From contig JBFGLT010000013.1 in the NCBI GenBank assembly GCA_041576015.1, positions 1-32,702 of the forward strand: a DNA stretch of 32,702 bases, written 5' to 3'. The notes under the pieces were generated by a model. The model was not told where the DNA came from. It saw nothing but the letters and a program-made list of their open reading frames with translations, and searched no databases. How positions within the stretch are numbered: the stretch's first letter is position 1; the number at the start of each line of letters is the position of its first letter. This document shows, one piece after another, positions 17,904 to 26,312 of this stretch. Position numbers and translations under genes: made by a program. Source of the stretch: JABDIY01 sp041576015. GTDB lineage: Bacteria > Actinomycetota > Acidimicrobiia > Acidimicrobiales > SZUA-35.

Positions 17904-18710
17904 ATGGCGCTGCGGTCCACCTCTTTCGAGTTGTTCAGCCGCCTGGTGCGCGTCGACGGGTCCACCGTCAAGGGACCCGATCGACTGGTGGTCGAAGAAC
18001 CGATGAGCATCGAACTGGACGGCACGCTGGTGTCCTCCACCATGCGAACGCCCGGCCACGATTTCGAACTGGCCGTCGGTTTCTGCCACACCGAGGGACT
18101 CCTGCACGATGTGCCGGTCACCGGCATTCGCTACTGCGGTACCGGATCGGCGGTGGAGACCGATTTCAACGTCGTGTCGGTCGAGACCGGCGGCGCAGCA
18201 CCAGAACCCACACCCCGACTCGGCAACACCACGTCCTCCTGCGGGATCTGTGGATCCGACGCCATCGAGCAACTGACCGAGTCTCTCAGCGTTCTGCCGC
18301 CGCACGATCGGTGGGACCTCGCCGCCCTCCTCGGGCTCCCCGATGCCGTACGGCGATCCCAGGTGCTCTTCGACTCGACGGGCGCATCGCACGCGGCGGC
18401 CGTCGCCGGTCGGGATGGTGGGTTGCTCGTCGTGCGCGAAGACATTGGTCGCCACAACGCTGTCGACAAGGCGATCGGCCGTCTCCTGCTCGACGGCCTT
18501 CTTCCCGGAACCGACCAGGCGCTGTTCGTGAGCGGTCGCGCCAGCTTCGAGATGGTCCAGAAGGCGTGGGCGGCCGGCATCACCGCACTGGTCGCCGTCA
18601 GCGGTCCCTCGGCCCTCGCGGTCCAGACCGCACGCCGGGCCGGCATGACCTTGGTCGGGTTCTCCCGCGGCGGCGCCGGCACGCTCTACAGCCCGACCGA
18701 ACGCGTCTGA
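17904..18710 (+). CDS. fdhD: Formate dehydrogenase accessory sulfurtransferase FdhD
   Basis: Passes sulfur from IscS to the molybdenum (bis-MGD) cofactor of formate dehydrogenases. The 268 residues show EEPMSIELDG, the MRTPGHDFELAVGF block, the sulfur-carrying cysteine pair Cys113-Cys116 in SSCGICGS, REDIGRHNAVDKAIG and VSGRASFEMVQKA. No formate dehydrogenase or molybdopterin gene is in the window, so the client enzyme is encoded elsewhere. It is separated from groL by a hairpin and has its own -10 box. Confidence 0.94.
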   Translation: MALRSTSFELFSRLVRVDGSTVKGPDRLVVEEPMSIELDGTLVSSTMRTPGHDFELAVGFCHTEGLLHDVPVTGIRYCGTGSAVETDFNVVSVETGGAAPEPTPRLGNTTSSCGICGSDAIEQLTESLSVLPPHDRWDLAALLGLPDAVRRSQVLFDSTGASHAAAVAGRDGGLLVVREDIGRHNAVDKAIGRLLLDGLLPGTDQALFVSGRASFEMVQKAWAAGITALVAVSGPSALAVQTARRAGMTLVGFSRGGAGTLYSPTERV

Positions 18711-18759
18711 AGTCGACCGATGCACCGGGGCCAGTCGGCGATTCCACACCCCATCCTCC

Positions 18760-18765
18760 TACACT
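18760..18765 (+). promoter_or_regulatory. hemQ -10 box, leaderless type
   Basis: TACACT, then 6 nt, then ATG 18772; the same hexamer and spacing as at disA. Confidence 0.55.
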
Positions 18766-18771
18766 GCACTC

Positions 18772-19464
18772 ATGAGTGAGGCCGTGGATGGTTCGGTTCC
18801 CCGCGAGGGGCTCGGGGTCGTGCATCTCTTCTACCGCACGACCGTCCTCTCCGACCGCGAAGCGCTGCTCTCGGCGTTCAAGACGGCCCAGACGGCCGGT
18901 GATCAGGTCGTTGCCGTCGCCATGCTGGGCCACAAGGCAGACCTAGCCGTGATGGCCCTCGGCGATGATCTCTGGCGTCTTCGCCGCCTCCAGACCGACC
19001 TGGGGCGGGCCGGCCTCGAGCTGGTCGACAGTTACGTGAGCATCACCGAAGTCAGCGAGTACGCCGCCGGCGTGCCCGATCGCATGAAACAGGAACGCCT
19101 CTACCCGACCCTTCCGCCCGAGGGAAAGGCGGCATGGTGCTTCTATCCGATGAGCAAGCGCCGTTCGGCCGGGGCGAACTGGTACACGCTGTCCTTCGAG
19201 GATCGCAAGGAACTCATGATGGATCACGGGAGAAGTGGACGGCAGTTCGCCGGCCGGCTCGTCCAGCTGATCACCGCATCCACCGGCCTCGACGACTTCG
19301 AGTGGGGAGTCACCCTGTTCGCACAGCGGCCCGACGACCTCAAAGACGTCGTGTACACCATGCGGTTCGACGAGGCGTCGGCGCGCTTCGCCGAGTTCGG
19401 TCCCTTCTACACCGGACTGATCGGCGAGCCCGGCGAGGTTCTCACCGCCCTGGGAGTCGACTGA
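18772..19464 (+). CDS. hemQ: Coproheme decarboxylase HemQ (chlorite dismutase family)
   Basis: Last step of the coproporphyrin-dependent haem pathway of Gram-positive bacteria: oxidative decarboxylation of coprohaem to haem b. The 230 residues have the actinobacterial HemQ signature: CFYPMSKRRSAGANWY with the radical-forming Tyr125, the proximal haem ligand His152 in MDHGRSGR, then TASTGLDDFEWGVTLFA and VYTMRFDEASARFAEFG. The family Arg needed for chlorite splitting is not evident, so haem synthesis is the likely role. The nearest haem genes are outside the window. Confidence 0.93.
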   Translation: MSEAVDGSVPREGLGVVHLFYRTTVLSDREALLSAFKTAQTAGDQVVAVAMLGHKADLAVMALGDDLWRLRRLQTDLGRAGLELVDSYVSITEVSEYAAGVPDRMKQERLYPTLPPEGKAAWCFYPMSKRRSAGANWYTLSFEDRKELMMDHGRSGRQFAGRLVQLITASTGLDDFEWGVTLFAQRPDDLKDVVYTMRFDEASARFAEFGPFYTGLIGEPGEVLTALGVD

Positions 19465-19469
19465 TCCAG

Positions 19470-19475
19470 TAGCGT
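19470..19475 (+). promoter_or_regulatory. -10 box of the S1-domain gene, leaderless type
   Basis: TAGCGT, then 7 nt, then ATG 19483; favours 19483 over GTG 19474. Confidence 0.5.
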
Positions 19476-19482
19476 GGATCTC

Positions 19483-20601
19483 ATGTCGGAGGCCGACACG
19501 ACCATCCCCGGAGGACCCGGTCCGCCCCTCGGGGGTATCCGTGCCGCCGACTCGAGCGCGGCGGGTCCCGCCCCCACGATCGTCCCCGAACCGCCGGCGC
19601 CGCACTCGATGCAGATCGTCGGCGGAATCGTCACCTCCGTCAGCGCAAAGGAGGTCGAGCTGACCCTCGACGATGGCCGGCCGGCGGTCATCCCCAGCGA
19701 GAACTTCGACCTCGCCGGAACCGATCCCACAACCGTCCTCCAGGTCGGCGACGGCGCCGAGGGTGCCGTGCTGGCGCGAGAGGACCCCAAGGACCGGGTG
19801 GTCCTGTCACGCCGCTGGGTCCAGCGGGACCGGGCGTGGAAGAAGGCCGCCGCCTGCGTCGAGGACAAGTCGACGCTGCACTGCAAGGTGCTCTCGGTGT
19901 CGAACCGGGGGGCGACCGTCGATGTGATGGGTTTGCCGGGCTTCGTGCCGCGGAACCACTTGCAGCTGACCGACGACGATCCCTCCGCCGAGCTGGTCGG
20001 CGAGATGCTGGAGTTGCGGGTCATCGTCGCCGACCGGGAAAAGGACCGGCTGTTGCTGTCCCGGCGGGCGGCGCTCCTCCGGGAGCAGCGACGCCGGGAA
20101 TCGGAGGCGCTGCACTCCCTGAAGGTCGGGGCGACCTACCGGGGCACGGTCGAAGAGCTGACCGGGTTCGGCGCCTTCGTGAACGTCAACGGCGTGCGTG
20201 GACTGGTACACGTGAGTGAGCTCTCCTGGGACCGAGTGACCTCACCGAAGGGTGTCGTTCGGGTCGGCGAGGAGCTCGACGTGAAAGTGCTCGATGTCAA
20301 GATCAAGAAGCGCCGGGTGTCGCTGTCCCGCAAGGCCCTGCTCGATGATCCTCTTGCCTCGATCGAGGAGGGGACAGTGGTCTCCGGAACGGTCAAGCGC
20401 CTCGTCGACTACGGTGCCTTCGTCGATCTCGGACCGGCGGAGGGAATGGTGCATCTCAGCGAGCTGGCCGAATACCCACCCAGCCATCCCTCCGAGATCG
20501 TGATGCGGGGTGACCAGGTGCAGGTTCGGGTGCTCGGCGTGAATCGATCCAAACGGCGTATCGAGCTCTCCATCCGCCAGGCGCTCTACCCGGACTCGTG
20601 A
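19483..20601 (+). CDS. S1 RNA-binding-domain protein, ribosomal protein S1-like
   Basis: A 372-residue protein with a Pro/Ala-rich disordered N-terminus (about 1-42) and four S1 OB-folds at roughly 45-105, 125-185, 205-275 and 290-365. The last two are the best conserved (GTVEELTGFGAFVNV, GLVHVSELSW; GTVKRLVDYGAFVDLG, GMVHLSELAE); the first is degenerate. It may be the organism's S1 or a paralogue. The usual actinobacterial rpsA context (polA, coaE) is missing, so a paralogue is more likely. Its stop overlaps the next start as GTGA, linking it to the pseudo-receiver and glnD genes. Confidence 0.88.
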   Translation: MSEADTTIPGGPGPPLGGIRAADSSAAGPAPTIVPEPPAPHSMQIVGGIVTSVSAKEVELTLDDGRPAVIPSENFDLAGTDPTTVLQVGDGAEGAVLAREDPKDRVVLSRRWVQRDRAWKKAAACVEDKSTLHCKVLSVSNRGATVDVMGLPGFVPRNHLQLTDDDPSAELVGEMLELRVIVADREKDRLLLSRRAALLREQRRRESEALHSLKVGATYRGTVEELTGFGAFVNVNGVRGLVHVSELSWDRVTSPKGVVRVGEELDVKVLDVKIKKRRVSLSRKALLDDPLASIEEGTVVSGTVKRLVDYGAFVDLGPAEGMVHLSELAEYPPSHPSEIVMRGDQVQVRVLGVNRSKRRIELSIRQALYPDS

Positions 20602-21272
20602 GCCGCACCGACAGCAGCGACGAGCGGCCACTCGCCGAGCACGCCGAGGCGCTGCTCGCCGGGCTGGTCGATCACCTCGGACCGTGGGCCGACCGGACCG
20701 CCACCATCGCTGGGCTGCAGCCACCCACCCCGGAGGTGATCGACTCGACCCTCGGCGAGCTCACACGCCTGTTGCAGGCCGACATCGACGATCAGTGGAC
20801 CGGACCGCTCGAGCTGGTCCGGCAGGTCCTGCCCGACCTGCCCGAGCAGCACCGTCCGGCTGCGTTCGCTGACATCGACCCCTCCCTGCACGAGCTCGGC
20901 CTGGCGTGGGGCGCAGCCAAGGCTCACGTGCACATCCGCCGACATCGCAGTGTCCCGACCGTCGTGGTCTTCGCTCCCGACCTTGGTGACCGGTCCCGTT
21001 TCGATCCCTATCGGGTGACCCACGTCCGCTCCGCCGGTAGATTGCGTGAACTGGCCATCACCGACGACCCGGACCTGGTGATCGTTGATCTCGACCGAAC
21101 ATCGGATCCGACGCCGTGGCGGATCGATAACGCCCACGTCATCGGCTTCGGATCCCACGTCGAAACCGAACGCCTCGACCGGGCCATCGACGTCGGGTTC
21201 GATGCCGCCATGGCCCGCTCGGTCTTCTTCCGGCGCATGGCCGAACTTCTCGAACCGGTGCGAATCCGGTGA
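20598..21272 (+). CDS. Protein with C-terminal degenerate receiver-like domain, unknown function
   Basis: 224 residues. The N-terminal half (1-110) is helical and unrecognised. The C-terminal half (about 118-218) has a receiver-like strand/helix pattern: PTVVVFAPD, DPDLVIVDLD with Asp164 where the phospho-acceptor would be, HVIGFGSHVE, and GFDAAMARSVFFRRMAELL. The acidic pair after strand 1 and the conserved Lys before the last helix are replaced, so it is best called a pseudo-receiver. GTG 20598 overlaps the S1-gene stop (GTGA), and glnD starts 15 bp after its own stop. It is probably co-expressed with both. No function can be assigned. Confidence 0.75.
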   Translation: MSRTDSSDERPLAEHAEALLAGLVDHLGPWADRTATIAGLQPPTPEVIDSTLGELTRLLQADIDDQWTGPLELVRQVLPDLPEQHRPAAFADIDPSLHELGLAWGAAKAHVHIRRHRSVPTVVVFAPDLGDRSRFDPYRVTHVRSAGRLRELAITDDPDLVIVDLDRTSDPTPWRIDNAHVIGFGSHVETERLDRAIDVGFDAAMARSVFFRRMAELLEPVRIR

Positions 21273-21287
21273 CCCCCACAGGACACG

Positions 21288-23582
21288 ATGACGAACACCA
21301 CCTCCGATCTCCTCGACGCCCCTGACCTTCAGGGTATGGAGTACTGCCGGGCTCGGGCAGCCGCTGCCGACCGGTGGCTGGCCGACCTGTACGACGTGGC
21401 TGTCGGCGCCGACACGTCCAAGGTCGCGCTCGTCGCCGTGGGTGGATACGGCCGTGGGGTCCTGTGGCCCGAGAGCGATCTCGATCTTGTGCTGTTCCAC
21501 AACAAACGGCGGGACATCGCCTCGATCGCCGAACGTCTCTGGTATCCCATCTGGGATCGGAACCTGAAGCTGGGCCACGCCGTTCTCACGCCCAAGGAAG
21601 CGGCCAAGCTGGCCGGCACCGAGCTGGAACGATCGACGGCGTTCTCCACCATGAGGTTGCTGGCCGGGGACCGCTCCGTCCTCGCCGGCGTCGAGTCGCT
21701 CCTCAGCAGGACTCGGCGCAAGCGCGCCGGCGCCCAGCTGCGCGAGCTGGCCCGAGTGGTCGACGAGCGACATCGGGAGTACGGCGATGTCGCCTTCCGT
21801 CTCGAGCCCGATCTCAAGGAAGGCCGGGGAGGTCTCCGCGATGTCGACTCCCTGCGGTGGGCCGAGACGCTTCGGCCCGGCTTTGCCGCCGACCTGCTCG
21901 AAGGCCTCGATGCAGGAGTCGAGGTTCTGGGTCGAGCCCGGGTCGAGCTGCATCGCGCCACCGGCCGGCCCGGCAACCGGCTGACGCTCGACGATCAGGA
22001 TGTCGTCGCCTCCCGGCTCGGTCTGCGATCGGGTCAGCACCTCATGAAGGAGATCTCGCTGTCCGCCCGTCGGATCGCCTGGAACTCCGACGAGGCGTGG
22101 AGGCGCTGGGAACGCACGGAGCGGGAGGCGGCCGCACCGAACCGCGACCGAATCGAGATCCTCAGCGACGACATCCAGCTACGCGACGGCGCCCTGACGC
22201 TCACCGGGACCGCCAATCCGGCCCAGCGTCCGGAGGTGCTTCTCGAGCTGGCCGTCCACGCCGCCCGTCGATCGCTGCCGATCGACCGCTTGACGCTTGC
22301 CCGGCTCTCGATCGAGTGCTCGTCCCTCGACGAGGTGTGGGACGAACGTACCCGACGGTTGTTCGCCGACCTGTTCCTCGCCGGCAGGGTCGCCCTGAGC
22401 GTGGTCGAGGACCTGGACAACTTCGAGCTGATGGCACGGATCCTGCCCGAATGGGACGCCGTACGAAGCCAGCCGCAGCGCAACGTCCTGCACACCTTCA
22501 CCGTTGATCGGCACCTGTGCGAGACCGCCGTCAACGCCGCCGCTCTCGCCGATCGGGTCGACCGGCCCGACCTGCTGGTGGTCGGCGCCCTCCTCCACGA
22601 CATCGGCAAGGGCTTCCCCGGGGACCACACCGAAGCTGGCATGGAAGTCATCGACCGGATCGCCGAACGGATGGGCTACTCCGACGCCGACTCGGCGGTC
22701 CTGGTCGATCTGTGCCGCCATCACCTGCTCCTGTCCGATGTCGCCGTCCGGCGGGACCTCACCGATGAGGGCACGATTCGCAGCGTCGCCGCCGCCGTTG
22801 ATTCGGTCGAGTTCCTCCGGCTGCTGGCCGCCCTGAGCGAAGCCGACTCGATCGCCACAGGACCGGCGGTGTGGGGGGCGTGGAAGAAGGGACTGTTGGA
22901 GAAGCTGGTCGACCGTACCGAGGCGCTGCTGAACGGCGACTTGTCCAGGCCCAGCCCGCCGGAGTTCCCGAGCCCAGAGATCTTCGAGATGATGGCCGGA
23001 CGCCAACTGCGGATCGAAACCAGCGGCGACCGGGTCACAGTGGTGACCCGCAACGAACCCGGTGTGTTCTCCGCCATCGCCGGCGTGCTCGCCGTGCACG
23101 GACTCGACGTCATCGAGGCGGCCGCCTCGACCGAGGCCGACATGGCAGCCAACAGCTTCCTCGTCAGCTCGGGGGGCGACGACCGGGTCGACTGGTCGCC
23201 GGTGGTGCCGATGATCGAGCGGGCCATCGAGGGTCGGGTGGCCATCGCCGCCCGGGTCGCCCGTCGCGCTGCTCAACTCCGCCGCTACCAGCGGCGTCTC
23301 GCCGCCTCACCGCCCATCACCCGGGTTGCGGTGGACAACCGCATTTCCTCGGTAGCGACGGTGGTCGACGTACACGCACCGGACAGCGTCGGCGTGCTGT
23401 ACCGGATCACTCGCGCCATGGCCGACCTCAAACTCGACATCGCCAAGGCGACAGTCCAGACGCTCGGCCCTCAGGCCGTCGACAGCTTCTACCTCACCGA
23501 CGCCTCCGGTCAGAAGCTCGACGACGAGATGATCGCCGAGCTCGAGGTGGCTGTGCTCCACGGGGTGGAGATGAACCGGTGA
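21288..23582 (+). CDS. glnD: GlnD-type bifunctional nucleotidyltransferase / HD hydrolase for PII
   Basis: Adds and removes a nucleotidyl group on PII according to glutamine level. The 764 residues follow the GlnD order: nucleotidyltransferase domain with GGYGRG (52-57) and the metal-binding DLD at 64-66, a GlnD-specific segment (EPDLKEGRGGLRDVDSLRW), an HD domain (HTFTVDRHLCET at about 402, LLHDIGKG at about 436) and two ACT domains from about 580 and 685. All catalytic motifs are present. Actinobacterial glnD usually follows amtB and glnK; neither is here. Its neighbours are the pseudo-receiver gene and a Nudix gene joined by a 4-nt GTGA overlap. A weak AGGA precedes ATG 21288. Confidence 0.92.
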   Translation: MTNTTSDLLDAPDLQGMEYCRARAAAADRWLADLYDVAVGADTSKVALVAVGGYGRGVLWPESDLDLVLFHNKRRDIASIAERLWYPIWDRNLKLGHAVLTPKEAAKLAGTELERSTAFSTMRLLAGDRSVLAGVESLLSRTRRKRAGAQLRELARVVDERHREYGDVAFRLEPDLKEGRGGLRDVDSLRWAETLRPGFAADLLEGLDAGVEVLGRARVELHRATGRPGNRLTLDDQDVVASRLGLRSGQHLMKEISLSARRIAWNSDEAWRRWERTEREAAAPNRDRIEILSDDIQLRDGALTLTGTANPAQRPEVLLELAVHAARRSLPIDRLTLARLSIECSSLDEVWDERTRRLFADLFLAGRVALSVVEDLDNFELMARILPEWDAVRSQPQRNVLHTFTVDRHLCETAVNAAALADRVDRPDLLVVGALLHDIGKGFPGDHTEAGMEVIDRIAERMGYSDADSAVLVDLCRHHLLLSDVAVRRDLTDEGTIRSVAAAVDSVEFLRLLAALSEADSIATGPAVWGAWKKGLLEKLVDRTEALLNGDLSRPSPPEFPSPEIFEMMAGRQLRIETSGDRVTVVTRNEPGVFSAIAGVLAVHGLDVIEAAASTEADMAANSFLVSSGGDDRVDWSPVVPMIERAIEGRVAIAARVARRAAQLRRYQRRLAASPPITRVAVDNRISSVATVVDVHAPDSVGVLYRITRAMADLKLDIAKATVQTLGPQAVDSFYLTDASGQKLDDEMIAELEVAVLHGVEMNR

Positions 23583-24268
23583 ACCCCGAACGGGTGAGCG
23601 ACCAGGACCTGCTGCGGTGGGCCGAGGCCCTGGCCGGAATCGCCCAGACCGGTCTGGCATTCACCGACGTCGCCTTCGAGCGCGAGCGGTACGCGGAGAT
23701 CATCAACGTCGCCGGTGAGATCAAAGCCCGAGCGACCGGCGGGGAACCCCTGCCCTTCGTCGAGGAGTGGATGACCGAGGTCCGCACCGGGCTGGCCGGC
23801 TACGCCACGCCAAAGATCGCCATCGGCGCCGTCGTTGGCAACGACGCCGGGGAAATCCTGATGATTCAGCGGGCCGACAGCGGGATCTGGCTGTATCCAA
23901 CCGGTTGGGCCGACGTGGGGTATTCGGCGGCGGAGGTGGCCGAGAAGGAGGTCGAGGAAGAGACCGGGATCATCTGCGAAGCGATCCGGCCCATCGGGGT
24001 GTTTGACGGTCTCCGCCTGGGGTTCACGCGCATCCCGCTGTATTCGATCGTATTCCACTGCCGGGCCGTGGGCGGCGAGTTCGACCCGCATCCCGACGAG
24101 GTGGCCGATCTCGGCTGGTTCCACCCGGGGAACCTCCCCTCGCCGATCGCCAGCCAGGAACGATGGCTGGATCTGGCGTTCGCAGCTGTTCGCGACGAAC
24201 CCGTCGACGTGTACTTCGACCCGCCCCGGCCCGACATCTGGCTGCCCGAGTCCGACGGGTCCTCCTGA
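23579..24268 (+). CDS. Nudix hydrolase with N-terminal Nudix_N-type domain
   Basis: Hydrolyses a nucleoside diphosphate linked to another group; the substrate is unknown. Of 229 residues, the first 60 form a helical N-terminal domain (QDLLRWAEALAGIAQTGLAF, then YAEIINVAGEI) of the kind fused to ADP-ribose/ADP-glucose-type Nudix enzymes. The Nudix box reads GWADVGYSAAEV then KEVEEETG: Tyr replaces the first Glu and Lys replaces Arg, as in this subfamily to my knowledge, while the metal-binding EEE core is kept. GTG 23579 overlaps the glnD stop (GTGA). It converges on mttB with 13 bp between stops. Confidence 0.87.
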   Translation: MNPERVSDQDLLRWAEALAGIAQTGLAFTDVAFERERYAEIINVAGEIKARATGGEPLPFVEEWMTEVRTGLAGYATPKIAIGAVVGNDAGEILMIQRADSGIWLYPTGWADVGYSAAEVAEKEVEEETGIICEAIRPIGVFDGLRLGFTRIPLYSIVFHCRAVGGEFDPHPDEVADLGWFHPGNLPSPIASQERWLDLAFAAVRDEPVDVYFDPPRPDIWLPESDGSS

Positions 24269-24281
24269 TCGGCGGCGGGTC

Positions 24282-25841
24282 TCAAAAGTCGGTGCGGACA
24301 CCGCCCTCGGCGACCCGGCGAGCGAGGAAGTCGTCGAGTTCGCTGCGGCGATCGTCGGGGAGGGCGGGCTGCTCGTACTCCTCGAGCACCCGGTAAGTCA
24401 GCTGCTCAGCGGTCTGGTCGGCTGTAGGCCGGCCGGCCTCGGACCAGGTCTCGTAGTTCCGCCAGTCGGACAACATCGGCGAGTAGAACGCCGTGCGATA
24501 CCTCTCCTGGGTGTGGGCGGTGCCGAAGAAGTGGCCACCGGGGCCGACCTCGGCGATGGCTTCGAGCGCCAGAGTGGCGTCATCGACGACCAAAGGCTCG
24601 AGGAACGTCGTCAGCATCTGGAGCAGGTCGGCGTCGAGCACCATCTTCTCGTAGGAGGCGCAAAGACCTCCTTCCATCCAGCCGGCGGCGTGGAACACCA
24701 GGTTGGCACCTCCCATGATCGCCCCCCACAGGCTGAAGACCGTCTCCCACGCCGCCTGGGCGTCGAGGGCGTTGGCGGCGCACACCCCCGACGATCGGTA
24801 CGGGAGGTTGTAGCGGCGGGCGAGCTGGCCGCCGACCAGAGCGGCCTGGACGTATTCCGGTGTGCCAAAGGCCGGACTGCCCGACTTCATGTCGACGTTG
24901 CTGGTGAAGCCGCCGTACATGACGGGAGCGCCCCGGCGGACCACCTGGGTGAGGGCGATCCCGGCCAGCGCCTCGGCGTTCTGCTGGGCGAGGGCCCCGG
25001 CGATGGTCACCGGGGCCATGGCGCCGGCCAGGGTGAACGGGGTGACCACGATCGCCTGGTTGCGGGCCGAGAACTCGATGATGCCCTGCACCATCGGTGC
25101 GTCGAGGCGGAGCGGCGAGGAGGCGTTGATGATGCTGTAGATCGACGGCTCACGATCGAGCTGGTCGTCCGACACGCCGCGGGCGATTCGCACCATCTCC
25201 AGGCAGTCCCGGTTGCGCTGGGCACCCAGCGAGTAGCTGTGGATCGCCTTGTCACTCAAGGTGAGCAGGTCGTGCGTGCAGTGGAGGTGGCGGACCGCTG
25301 GATGGATATCGACCGGTTCCACGGGGTAGCCACCGTGCAAGTGCAGGCAGTTGAGCACCTGACTGAGCTTGACCAGCCCCCGGTAGTCCTCGGTGTCGCC
25401 GGGGTGCCGGTCTCGCCCGAGACCGCTGGCGTTGGGGGCGCTTGCGACCGCTGCGAAGGCGACGGCGTTGCCACCCATCCGCAGATTTCGTTCCGGATTG
25501 ACGGCGTGGAGGGTGAACTCCGGTGGGGCCGAGGCGACGTGGTCCTCGATCATCTCGGGATCGAAGCGAACCCGCTCGCCGTCGACGTCGGCGCCCGCTC
25601 GCGCCAGCAGGCCTCGAGCCCCCGCGTCGAGCACGTCGATTCCCACGTCGCGCAGTAGCGCCAACGATGCGGTGTGGATGGCTTCGAGGTGGTCGTCGCT
25701 CACGATCCGGGTCGGCTCGAACACCCGCTCGGGCTGACCGAACGGGAGTTGATCCATTCCGCCGGTGGCCTGCGCGCGAGCACGCTTGGAGGAGCGTCCG
25801 CCACGGCGCCGGCCGCCTTCGTGCGGGCTCGTGTCGGACAT
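24282..25841 (-). CDS. MttB-family corrinoid methyltransferase, non-pyrrolysine
   Basis: Predicted to move a methyl group from a methylamine or betaine to a corrinoid protein. The 519 residues have the MttB pattern: Gly/Arg/Lys-rich N-terminus, DVGIDVLDAGARGLLA, a central barrel with GAPVMYGGFTSNVDMKSG, FGTPEYVQAALVGGQLARRY and LPYRSSGVCAANALDAQAA. There is no in-frame amber codon, so it belongs with the non-pyrrolysine members (known ones include glycine betaine enzymes). No corrinoid protein (MttC) or reactivase gene is adjacent. Its ATG shares one base with the upstream GNAT stop (TGATG). The substrate is unknown. Confidence 0.9.
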   Translation of the reverse strand: MSDTSPHEGGRRRGGRSSKRARAQATGGMDQLPFGQPERVFEPTRIVSDDHLEAIHTASLALLRDVGIDVLDAGARGLLARAGADVDGERVRFDPEMIEDHVASAPPEFTLHAVNPERNLRMGGNAVAFAAVASAPNASGLGRDRHPGDTEDYRGLVKLSQVLNCLHLHGGYPVEPVDIHPAVRHLHCTHDLLTLSDKAIHSYSLGAQRNRDCLEMVRIARGVSDDQLDREPSIYSIINASSPLRLDAPMVQGIIEFSARNQAIVVTPFTLAGAMAPVTIAGALAQQNAEALAGIALTQVVRRGAPVMYGGFTSNVDMKSGSPAFGTPEYVQAALVGGQLARRYNLPYRSSGVCAANALDAQAAWETVFSLWGAIMGGANLVFHAAGWMEGGLCASYEKMVLDADLLQMLTTFLEPLVVDDATLALEAIAEVGPGGHFFGTAHTQERYRTAFYSPMLSDWRNYETWSEAGRPTADQTAEQLTYRVLEEYEQPALPDDRRSELDDFLARRVAEGGVRTDF

Positions 25842-26281
25842 CAGCGATCGGTGGTCGCGTCGTACCGGTACACGTTGGTCGACCGGACCTCGAACCCGAT
25901 CCGCTGGTAGAGGCGGTTGGCGGCCTCCCTGCTCGGGCGACTGGTCAAGTCGACCGACACGGCACCGTGCCGGCGAGCCAGTTCGATGGCGTGACGGTTG
26001 AGGGCCTCGCCGATTCCCAGGCCCCGGCCCGCCCGATCCACGACGACGTCTTCGATCCAGGCGCGCACCCCCGTCGGGATCCGGAAGACCACCAGGGTCA
26101 GGGTCCCGAGGATGGTTCCGTCCTCCTCGACCGCCACCAGAAGCCGGGACGCCTCCGACCCGACGATCTGCTCCAGTTCGGCGCGGCTGGGCGGAGGATT
26201 GGACGACGAGAGCTGGGGAATCAGCCGTTCCATCGCCTCGACCAGGGTTGCGGTGACCTCCGACGGCTCATCGATATGCAC
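25841..26281 (-). CDS. GNAT-family N-acetyltransferase
   Basis: 146-residue acetyl-CoA-dependent acyltransferase. Conserved parts are the strand pair LLVAVEEDGTILGTLTLVVF, the acetyl-CoA loop DRAGRGLGIGEALNRHAIE (R/Q-x-x-G-x-G/A type), DLTSRPSREAANRLYQRIGFE and a final strand. GTG 26281 is preferred over an upstream ATG at 26323: it gives the usual family N-terminus, a CATACT hexamer ends 6 nt before it, and 26323 would lie inside the divergent gene. Substrate unknown. It is joined to mttB by a one-base overlap and is probably cotranscribed. Confidence 0.88.
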   Translation of the reverse strand: MHIDEPSEVTATLVEAMERLIPQLSSSNPPPSRAELEQIVGSEASRLLVAVEEDGTILGTLTLVVFRIPTGVRAWIEDVVVDRAGRGLGIGEALNRHAIELARRHGAVSVDLTSRPSREAANRLYQRIGFEVRSTNVYRYDATTDR

Positions 26282-26287
26282 CCCGTC

Positions 26288-26293
26288 AGTATG
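26288..26293 (-). promoter_or_regulatory. -10 box of the GNAT-mttB operon, leaderless type
   Basis: Minus-strand CATACT, then 6 nt, then GTG 26281. Confidence 0.45.
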
Positions 26294-26300
26294 GGGCCGG

Positions 26301-26306
26301 TACCGT
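26301..26306 (+). promoter_or_regulatory. -10 box of the PAC2 gene, leaderless type
   Basis: TACCGT, then 6 nt, then GTG 26313. It lies 7 bp from the oppositely directed -10 of the GNAT gene. Confidence 0.5.
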
Positions 26307-26312
26307 GGGCTT

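Noticed and set aside
23930..23975. Nudix box with Tyr for the first Glu as a dead enzyme
   Set aside because: This wording is usual for Nudix enzymes with the N-terminal domain, and the metal-binding EEE core is intact.
24282..25841. Pyrrolysine-type mttB
   Set aside because: The frame runs to its end with no in-frame amber codon and the protein is full length.
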